A stretch of 64,000 nucleotides of DNA from Polynucleobacter sp. Latsch14-2 (GTDB lineage: Bacteria; Pseudomonadota; Gammaproteobacteria; Burkholderiales; Burkholderiaceae), in assembly GCF_018881925.1 (NCBI RefSeq), contig NZ_JACVPL010000008.1, positions 38,472-102,471 on the forward strand, given 5' to 3'. Within the stretch, counting starts at the first letter, position 1. Every line of letters starts with the position of its first letter. This document shows, one piece after another, positions 58,077-64,000 of this stretch. Made by a program: the position numbers and the translations under genes. Below the pieces are notes generated by a model. The model was not told the DNA's origin. It did no database searches and saw only the letters and a program-made list of their open reading frames with translations.

Positions 58077-59290
58077 TGTATCGAGCCTACCAAACCTTTG
58101 CCAACTTGCATGATCCAGTGCGCCTCTTTGCGAGCGCTTCTGAGCGTGTCTCTAAAAACTGGTTTGGTAATTTTTCGCTCAACCCAATGCAGCGCTTGGC
58201 GGCTCATTATGAGCAGATATCACTTTTGGGATTTACCCACGCTAGACCAGACTTCAAGATCAATTCGATCATTGATTCTCTTGGGGCGGAGCAAAAAGTG
58301 CGCGAAGAGTTAGTTTATTCAACCCATTTTTGTAATTTAGTCAGATTTAAAAAGGAAGATATAGAAGGACAGCCTAAGATTCTATTGGTTGCCCCAATGT
58401 CCGGCCACTTCGCAACGCTATTAACTGGAACGATTAAAACGCTCTTAAAGGATCATGAAGTGTATGTCACGGATTGGCTCAATATCCGTGATATCCCTCT
58501 AAGTTGCGGAGATTTTGATTTTGATTCTTATGTAGAGCACATCATTAACTTCTTAAAGGTCATTGGCCCTGAGACCCATCTGATGGGTGTATGTCAACCT
58601 ACAGTTGCTTGTTTGGCTGCTACTGCCATCATGTCCGAGGATAAAAGTTCCTATGCGCCAGCAAGTATGACACTCATGGCTGGCCCTCTTGATGTGCGGA
58701 TGAGTCCAACCAAAGTGAATGAACTTGCTACCAGCAAACCTATTTCATGGTTTGAAGAGAAATTAATTGGCGTGATTCCAAGTCAATTTAATGGCACTGG
58801 CCGCCGAGTGTACCCTGGATTTTTGCAGCTCATGGCATTTATGAGTATGAACCCCGACCGCCATGCAGAGTCCTTTAGAAAGCTCTATGAGTATCGCGTG
58901 AACGGTGAAACTGAAAAGGCGGATGCTATTCATGAATTTTATGAAGAGTATTTTGCCATTATGGATTTATCTGCCCCTTTCTATTTGGAGACTATTCGCA
59001 AAGTCTTTCAGGACTGTGATTTACCGAATGGCAAACTAACTTATCAGGGGCGGCTGGTTAATCCCAAGTTGATTAAAAAAACATTCCTACTGACCGTTGA
59101 GGGTGAGAGGGATGATATTTGTGGTATCGGTCAAACCTTAGCGGCACAAGACTTGTGTAGTGGACTAGCGGGATACAGAAAATCCCACCACTTACAGGCG
59201 GGTGTGGGTCACTATGGCGTATTTAATGGGAAGCGCTGGGAAGCCCAAATTTACCCAGTAGTTCGCAATCATATTCAGTCGGCACTTTAA
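58073..59290 (+). CDS. phaZ: Intracellular polyhydroxyalkanoate depolymerase
   Basis: A 405-residue PhaZ of the intracellular (i-PhaZ1) type. The nucleophile is Cys174 in the MGVCQPTVA pentapeptide-like box, where other depolymerases have Ser. VAPMSGHFATLLTGTIKTLL and HHLQAGVGHYGVFNGKRW are further family motifs. It degrades native PHB granules to mobilise carbon. The PHB synthesis genes are not in the window. Confidence 0.93.
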   Translation: MMYRAYQTFANLHDPVRLFASASERVSKNWFGNFSLNPMQRLAAHYEQISLLGFTHARPDFKINSIIDSLGAEQKVREELVYSTHFCNLVRFKKEDIEGQPKILLVAPMSGHFATLLTGTIKTLLKDHEVYVTDWLNIRDIPLSCGDFDFDSYVEHIINFLKVIGPETHLMGVCQPTVACLAATAIMSEDKSSYAPASMTLMAGPLDVRMSPTKVNELATSKPISWFEEKLIGVIPSQFNGTGRRVYPGFLQLMAFMSMNPDRHAESFRKLYEYRVNGETEKADAIHEFYEEYFAIMDLSAPFYLETIRKVFQDCDLPNGKLTYQGRLVNPKLIKKTFLLTVEGERDDICGIGQTLAAQDLCSGLAGYRKSHHLQAGVGHYGVFNGKRWEAQIYPVVRNHIQSAL

Positions 59291-59304
59291 CTATCGGAGG
59301 ATAT

Positions 59305-59520
59305 ATGCAAGTCTATGTCACTAGAAACATTAGCGCCAGAATGCGTCGTAATGATGGAACTGATAACGGCTACAAACCACTCATCCCTGGTAAGTATGAG
59401 GCTAACAAGACCATTGATGGTGCCTTGGAAATTTTGCAATCCCAAGGCGAGCCGCTATATCTTCTGCCGTTCATTTGGTGGGAAAGGATGGAGTTAGGCG
59501 ACATCATGATCGCTGTCTGA
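59305..59520 (+). CDS. Small hypothetical protein after phaZ
   Basis: A 71-residue soluble protein, no family recognised (ends PFIWWERMELGDIMIAV). GGAGG lies before its ATG (59297-59301, three or four bases away). It is 14 bp after phaZ and likely belongs to that operon. Confidence 0.55.
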   Translation: MQVYVTRNISARMRRNDGTDNGYKPLIPGKYEANKTIDGALEILQSQGEPLYLLPFIWWERMELGDIMIAV

Positions 59521-59581
59521 GAAGTTGGCGGGCAAGTCTATCCACTCTCTACGGTCCCGCCATACTCTCTTTAATGGGCTT

Positions 59582-60628
59582 TTAGCCTAGGCTATTCATA
59601 TCTATCACAAAGCGATATTTGACATCGCTTTTAAGCATGCGCTCATATGCTTGATTAATTTCTTCCATCTTAATAATTTCAATCTCAGAAACAATACTGT
59701 GCTTGGCGCAAAACTCTAGCATCTCTTGAGTTTCTTTGATTCCGCCGACCAGCGATCCTGCGACACTCTTGCGACCAAAAATGAGCGGTCCTGTGTTGAG
59801 TTCGGCCGTAGGTCCAACAGAACCTACGATACACATCGTGCCGTCGACTTTAAGCAAGGGCATGTAGTGGTTAAAGTCATGAGGTACTGGAATAGTGTTG
59901 AGCAAAAAATCAAATTGATTGCCCATTGCCTGCATTGCGGCTGCATCGGTAGAGATCAGTACTTCATCGGCCCCAAGCTTCATTGCATCGGCTGCTTTAT
60001 TTTTAGAGGTCGTAATCATCACAGTTTTGGCACCCATGGCATGTGACAGCTTGACGCCCATGTGCCCAAGGCCGCCCAAGCCGATAATGCCAACGGTCAT
60101 CCCAGGTTTTACATCCCAATGACGCAATGGTGAGTAGGTAGTGATACCGGCGCACAGCAGTGGTGCCGCACCAGCTGGATCCAGTCCATCTGGAAGAGTT
60201 AAGACAAAATGTTTGTCGACCACAATGCTTTTCGAATAGCCGCCATAGGTAAATCCGCCTGGGTCCTTGGTTGCGCTATTGTAGGTCGCCGTAAAGCCAT
60301 TAAGACAGTATTGCTCTAGGTCTGCTTTGCAAGAAGAGCAGGTATGGCAAGAGTCGACAAAGCAACCAACAGCAACTTGTTGCCCTAGTTTGAGATGTTT
60401 AACCTCGGAGCCTAGCGCACTGACCTTGCCAACGATTTCATGTCCGGGAACAATGGGATAGTTGCTTGCACCCCAATCATTTCTCGACTGGTGTATGTCG
60501 GTATGGCATACGCCGCAATACTCAATCGCAATTTGTACATCCTTGGGCCCAAGTGCTCGACGATCTATTTGGTGTGGAGCAAGGGGTGATGTGGCGGATT
60601 GGGCTGCAAAACTAGATGTGAATGGCAT
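59582..60628 (-). CDS. Zinc-dependent alcohol dehydrogenase (YahK/CAD-like)
   Basis: A 348-residue medium-chain dehydrogenase. Catalytic zinc site: Cys in YCGVCHTDIH and the GHE box in VPGHEIVGKV; structural zinc: CXXCXXC run CHTCSSCKADLEQYC. NADP(H) motif VGIIGLGGLGHMGVK. Reduces aldehydes (cinnamyl/benzyl-like) broadly. The ATG at 60628 has AGGAGAG upstream; the frame to 60664 adds 12 residues with no evidence. Confidence 0.88.
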   Translation of the reverse strand: MPFTSSFAAQSATSPLAPHQIDRRALGPKDVQIAIEYCGVCHTDIHQSRNDWGASNYPIVPGHEIVGKVSALGSEVKHLKLGQQVAVGCFVDSCHTCSSCKADLEQYCLNGFTATYNSATKDPGGFTYGGYSKSIVVDKHFVLTLPDGLDPAGAAPLLCAGITTYSPLRHWDVKPGMTVGIIGLGGLGHMGVKLSHAMGAKTVMITTSKNKAADAMKLGADEVLISTDAAAMQAMGNQFDFLLNTIPVPHDFNHYMPLLKVDGTMCIVGSVGPTAELNTGPLIFGRKSVAGSLVGGIKETQEMLEFCAKHSIVSEIEIIKMEEINQAYERMLKSDVKYRFVIDMNSLG

Positions 60629-60761
60629 GAGTCTCTCCTGATGGTTGTCGCCATGGTATACCAATAAGATGAATTTTTCATTTAGTATCCCATTACCTAT
60701 TTAATCGATTTATGCGTTAGTAAATATACTTGACACTAAAGCGCCCTCGGGCAATCAATCC

Positions 60762-61370
60762 ATGCTACCAATTTTGTATTCTTACCGAAGATGCCCTTAT
60801 GCAATGAGAGCTCGTATGGCCTTGAAATATGCCGGCATCCAAGTTGAGCACAGGGAGATTGTATTAAGAAACAAGCCGCAATCTATGCTGCTACTATCTC
60901 CCAAGGGCACGGTGCCAGTATTGTGCGTTGATGGATTTATCCTGGAGCAAAGTTTAGATATCATGCGATGGGCATTGACTCGGTCAGATCCAGATGAGTG
61001 GGCTGCAGTCGACGAGAGCATGGCCCAAGCTTGGATTGAAAAGAATGACGGCCCGTTCAAAAGCTTATTAGACCAATATAAGTATCCGAATCGATTTCCT
61101 GAGCTTGCTCAGGAGGGGGTTTTGGCTCAAGCCATTGAGTTGATGCTAAAGCCGATGGAACTTACCTTGCAATCCAATCAGTTTTTAATGGGAAGCAAAA
61201 TGGCTTGGGTGGATGTGGCTATTTTTCCATTCATTCGGCAGTTTTCAATGGTCAGTCCACAAAAGTTTGCAGACTTACCATTCCCCTCTGTTAAAAAATG
61301 GCTAGATCACCATCTTCAATCTGAGTTATTTAATTCAGTGATGGATCAATATCCAGCCTGGATAGATTAA
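60762..61370 (+). CDS. Glutathione S-transferase-like, glutaredoxin-2 type
   Basis: A 202-residue GST-fold protein whose N-domain has CPYA (YRRCPYAMRARMALKYAGI), a glutaredoxin-2-like active site, then GTVPVLCVDGFILEQSLDIMRWAL. C-domain is short and helical. Likely a glutathione-dependent disulfide reductase. It is followed after 13 bp by the RluA-like gene. Confidence 0.82.
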   Translation: MLPILYSYRRCPYAMRARMALKYAGIQVEHREIVLRNKPQSMLLLSPKGTVPVLCVDGFILEQSLDIMRWALTRSDPDEWAAVDESMAQAWIEKNDGPFKSLLDQYKYPNRFPELAQEGVLAQAIELMLKPMELTLQSNQFLMGSKMAWVDVAIFPFIRQFSMVSPQKFADLPFPSVKKWLDHHLQSELFNSVMDQYPAWID

Positions 61371-61383
61371 GTGGAGCCATTGC

Positions 61384-62283
61384 ATGCAAGTTAATTCTGA
61401 AGGCGTCTCCGCATCACGCGTGTATTTGCCGGCTAATCTCACTCATGAAACTCTCTTAGATTTTTTTGTGGATCATTTTCCCCATATCGAGGCTGATGAG
61501 TGGTTAGCGCGCTTTAGCGAAGGTTTAGTGATGACTGCAGATGGGCAGCCACTAGCTGCTAGCGATGCTTATCAATCCAATACTCATTTACTATATTTTC
61601 GGCGCTTAGTGCGCGAGCCACAGATTCCTTTTGAGGAGCAGATCCTATATCAGGACGACCATATTTTAGTGGCAGATAAACCGCATTTTTTACCGGTAAC
61701 ACCAAGCGGCCTCTATTTGCATCAGACTTTACTCAATCGTCTTAAGAAAAAAACAGGTTTGCAAACATTAAGCCCCATACATCGAATTGATCGAGATACC
61801 GCTGGGCTGGTGATTTTTTGTATTCAGCCTCATGAGAGATCTGCTTATCAGAATCTCTTCCGAGATCGAGTGGTTACTAAAATATATGAGGTAGTGGTGC
61901 CTTACTCAGAAGCGCTCTGTGCAAAATTACCAATGAACTATTGCAGTCGATTAGAAGAGTCCGAACATTTTTTGCAAATGTGCGAAGTGGAGGGTGAACC
62001 TAATGCCAATACCTATATTGAATTAATTGAGATCATGAAGCCTTGGGCTAAATATCGCCTTACCCCGATTACCGGCAAGAAGCACCAGTTACGGTGTCAC
62101 CTTAATGCGCTAGGCGTTCCCATTAAGCATGATCAGATATACCCAATCCTAACGCCTTATCAAGAGTATGACTTGGACTTTTCAAAGCCTCTACAACTCT
62201 TGGCAAAGCAGATTACCTTCATAGATCCTGTGACTGGTGAGGGTAGATCTTTTATGAGCCCAAGGGAGGTGTGCTTGATCTAG
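61384..62283 (+). CDS. RluA-family pseudouridine synthase
   Basis: A 299-residue RluA-type enzyme; catalytic Asp136 in HRIDRDTAG (133-141), with an N-terminal extension of S4-like kind (residues ~1-75). ITGKKHQLRCHLNALGVPI closes the domain. Which rRNA or tRNA uridine it modifies is unknown. The stop overlaps an FNR-like box at 62275-62288. Confidence 0.87.
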   Translation: MQVNSEGVSASRVYLPANLTHETLLDFFVDHFPHIEADEWLARFSEGLVMTADGQPLAASDAYQSNTHLLYFRRLVREPQIPFEEQILYQDDHILVADKPHFLPVTPSGLYLHQTLLNRLKKKTGLQTLSPIHRIDRDTAGLVIFCIQPHERSAYQNLFRDRVVTKIYEVVVPYSEALCAKLPMNYCSRLEESEHFLQMCEVEGEPNANTYIELIEIMKPWAKYRLTPITGKKHQLRCHLNALGVPIKHDQIYPILTPYQEYDLDFSKPLQLLAKQITFIDPVTGEGRSFMSPREVCLI

Positions 62284-62288
62284 GTCAA
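62275..62288 (+). promoter_or_regulatory. FNR-like box before the eRF1-domain-like gene
   Basis: TTGAT-CTAG-GTCAA has one mismatch to the FNR consensus (G in place of A). It lies over the stop of the RluA gene, 99 bp before the next start. A dyad ATGCG-N7-CGCAT follows at 62302-62318 and a TGTAAT at 62327-62332, but these do not place the FNR box at -41 or -61 exactly. Confidence 0.35.
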
Positions 62289-62386
62289 AAGGCTATTGAA
62301 TATGCGTTTTATTCGCATCGAAATGCTGTAATTGGCAGAATATAGGAGTAGGGTGTAAGAACCAGCAATAAATAAAAAAGGTTCAT

Positions 62387-62770
62387 ATGTCACTAAATCA
62401 CGCAGTTATCTGGATTGACCACCAAGAGGCGCATGTGATGTTCCTCAGTCAAGAGGCCAGCGAGGCTGAAATCATCAAAACCAAGTCTACCCACTCCCAT
62501 TTACACCATAAGGCTAATGAAGTTGGTAGTGGTAAGTTGGCATTAGATTCAAAATACCTTCACTCAGTCATTGAGGCTGTCAAAGAATCAAAGGAAATTT
62601 TGATCCTAGGTCCTGGCTCAGCAAAACTAGAGTTGATTAAACATGCTCATCACTACGACCAGCAAATTGCCGCAAAGATTGTTGGTGTGGAAACGGTGGA
62701 TCACCCAAGCGATAAAGAGATTCTGGCTTACGCGCGCAAGTTTTTCTACAAAGTAGATCAAATGCTCTAA
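62387..62770 (+). CDS. Translational-machinery-type protein (eRF1 domain-3-like)
   Basis: A 127-residue protein of the group annotated 'translational machinery protein', resembling the C-terminal domain of archaeal/eukaryotic release factors. LILGPGSAKLELIKH at ~92-105 is the typical motif. His-rich segment HSHLHHKANE is unusual. Function is unknown; they cluster with stress proteins. The next small gene is 20 bp downstream. Confidence 0.7.
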   Translation: MSLNHAVIWIDHQEAHVMFLSQEASEAEIIKTKSTHSHLHHKANEVGSGKLALDSKYLHSVIEAVKESKEILILGPGSAKLELIKHAHHYDQQIAAKIVGVETVDHPSDKEILAYARKFFYKVDQML

Positions 62771-62790
62771 GAGTAATGAGGATGCCGAAC

Positions 62791-63048
62791 ATGACTAAAG
62801 AAACCAAAGGGGTGCTGGATTCAGATGGACTGCCAAGCCATGATTATTTTTTGGATGCTGTAAATCATATTGATGATGCGGTAGGTAATAAGACAATTGC
62901 AATAGGTGCCGCCAAAGGCATTGTCTACAGCCTAGTCGAAACACTCGGATCCATGGTCGGTGACCCTGATTTACCTAGCCATCTGAAGTCTGGCTATATG
63001 GGGGCTCTTGATCTGGCCGTGGAATTGGAAGCAAAGTTAAGCAAGTAA
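62791..63048 (+). CDS. Small unknown protein
   Basis: An 85-residue acidic soluble protein; no family recognised. ATG at 62791 has GAGG eight bases upstream; earlier ATGs at 62776 and 62782 would add a few residues. Probably cotranscribed with the gene before. Confidence 0.55.
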   Translation: MTKETKGVLDSDGLPSHDYFLDAVNHIDDAVGNKTIAIGAAKGIVYSLVETLGSMVGDPDLPSHLKSGYMGALDLAVELEAKLSK

Positions 63049-63242
63049 GATAAATCTTTTTGGCTCGAATCAAGGGTAACTTCGGTTGCCCTCGGGTATT
63101 TAAAATGATTTGCAAATCGCCGCTGAATTAAAGTTGATGACCAATACCTCCAACGCTTAGCAGTTGCCCGCATGGTGGATGGGGCGATATAGTCATCTGA
63201 GGCATATAAATAATGGATCCTAGTTAAATAATAGGGAGGCAC

Positions 63243-63452
63243 ATGTCGATCAACGTCAAATTATCAGATTCCTTAGTTGAACAGGCTAATGTCTATGGCC
63301 ATATTGAGCATCGCTCAGTGCCTAAGCAGATTGAGTACTGGTCACAGATCGGCAAGATTGCCCAAGAAAACCCAGACTTACCGTTTTCTATGATTCGTGA
63401 GATCTTGATAGCAGATCAAGAGCCTGTCATCGGTGAATACGTGTTTAACTGA
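63243..63452 (+). CDS. ParD-like antitoxin
   Basis: A 69-residue protein: ribbon-helix-helix-like start (MSINVKLSDSLVEQANVYGHIEHRSVPKQIEYWSQIGKIAQ, split) of the ParD-like group. GGGAGG before its ATG. It overlaps the toxin gene by one base (TGATG). Confidence 0.72.
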   Translation: MSINVKLSDSLVEQANVYGHIEHRSVPKQIEYWSQIGKIAQENPDLPFSMIREILIADQEPVIGEYVFN

Positions 63453-63730
63453 TGCGTTTACTTGTTACTGCCTCGTTTGTTAAGGCTACAAAAAAACTAC
63501 ATCCTTCACAAAAAACAGAATTAGATGCCGCAGTAAAGATGATCAGCTCAAGCCCATCTATTGGGGAGGCGAAGGCTGGAGATTTGCTGGGAGTTCGCGT
63601 TTACAAATTCAAACTATCGCAGCAACTATGTTTGCGAGGCTATCGAATTTTGGATGAAGAGAATATTAAGCTTTTGACCTTTGGGCCTCATGAGAATTTC
63701 TATCGAGACTTGAAGCGGCAGGGTGACTGA
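63452..63730 (+). CDS. RelE/ParE-family toxin
   Basis: A 92-residue RelE/ParE fold: LLVTASFVKATKKLHPSQKTELDAAVKMI and YRILDEENIKLLTFGPHENFYRDLKR. RelE-type toxins cleave mRNA; ParE-type poison gyrase; which is not clear. Pair with the ParD-like gene. Confidence 0.75.
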   Translation: MRLLVTASFVKATKKLHPSQKTELDAAVKMISSSPSIGEAKAGDLLGVRVYKFKLSQQLCLRGYRILDEENIKLLTFGPHENFYRDLKRQGD

Positions 63731-63775
63731 GGGGGTCTGGCGTCTCAAATCGGCCAGATGCAGCCATCGCACCGC

Positions 63776-63994
63776 CTACACAATTTCATATGTCAGCAGT
63801 AAGACGGCTGCACCCATGCAGAGCAATGCGAGCATAAAGAACTTGTCCGCAATATCTTCAAAATAAACCTTTCTTGAATTGCTTCGAATGGATAGGTATG
63901 AAAAGATAGAGCTTGCTAGAAAGATGAGGGCATCTAGAGCTAGGAGGTCATCTACCCAATAGGCAATGCCACGGTTGGTCTGAGTGAGCTTCAC
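63776..63994 (-). CDS. Small membrane protein, unknown
   Basis: A 72-residue protein with two predicted spans (residues ~15-35, 50-70) and a basic inter-span loop (SIRSNSRKV). It begins six bases from the window edge, so a longer gene outside cannot be excluded. No family recognised. Confidence 0.5.
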   Translation of the reverse strand: MKLTQTNRGIAYWVDDLLALDALIFLASSIFSYLSIRSNSRKVYFEDIADKFFMLALLCMGAAVLLLTYEIV

Positions 63995-64000
63995 AATGCT

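Noticed and set aside
59527..59561. GGCGGG...CCCGCC inverted repeat between phaZ operon and the alcohol dehydrogenase
   Set aside because: Loop of 23 nt and no T-run, too weak to call a terminator.

Overview
The window looks like chromosome of a free-living freshwater betaproteobacterium of the Polynucleobacter / Burkholderiaceae type. Base composition is moderate (mid-40s % GC by eye). The core run scpB-rluB-rimP-nusA-infB-rbfA-truB-typA, a Bug-family (TctC) solute receptor next to MmgE/PrpD and CitE genes, and an intracellular poly-hydroxyalkanoate depolymerase all fit that group. The assignment rests on gene content and recognised protein families, not on a database search. I saw no rRNA, tRNA, CRISPR array, insertion sequence or prophage.

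Layout. 1-4700: a partial DnaJ-type chaperone, then a sugar-acid locus (UxaA-family dehydratase, divergent SMP-30/gluconolactonase, and a GntR/UTRA regulator broken by a one-base frameshift) and a pirin. 4760-8400: a TAXI receptor, a PsiE-like membrane protein preceded by a hexanucleotide microsatellite, and flavocytochrome c sulfide dehydrogenase (fccAB). 8605-13917: a tightly overlapping envelope cassette (GT-C glycosyltransferase, sialidase-like propeller, membrane protein), then a DUF3300 lipoprotein and a Rap1a-like protein. 13981-20380 (minus strand): fabI, chrA and a MaoC / MmgE-PrpD / CitE / Bug cluster that looks like dicarboxylate or branched C5-acid catabolism. 20431-26073: yejABEF peptide importer. 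26201-28431: an NlpC/P60-fold protein without its catalytic cysteine, a brnTA toxin-antitoxin pair and a patatin lipoprotein.

28623-39189 is the conserved information-processing block, with a structured, terminator-bearing leader in front of rimP-nusA-infB. 39256-46570: an MFS exporter, tex, a Phd/VapC pair, an arsenic operon (arsR-arsC-acr3), a small membrane protein and a TSUP transporter. 46571-49438: an accessory region with an unannotated 33-codon gene, a MarR-DoxX-flavodoxin redox operon behind an array of AGTAC boxes, and a universal stress protein behind a near-ideal FNR/ANR class II promoter. 49466-56466: a three-gene transglutaminase / ATP-grasp-alpha-E / DUF2126 cluster of the kind proposed to make and break peptide-like amide bonds. 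56639-59520: GST, cupin, unknown, phaZ and a small gene. 59582-63994: zinc alcohol dehydrogenase, a GST, an RluA-type synthase, two small proteins with an FNR-like box upstream, a ParD/ParE-like pair and a small membrane protein.

The most informative new signals are regulatory. They include the exact inverted operator pair at the sugar-acid locus whose likely regulator is frameshifted, the FNR class II promoter, the AGTAC operator array, the rimP leader hairpins, three probably leaderless genes, and the (TCTCAG)8 tract before the psiE-like gene. Protein-level oddities are the dead-looking NlpC/P60 protein and the 33-aa gene. All functional statements are inferences from the sequence and recalled family knowledge; no alignment or search was run.
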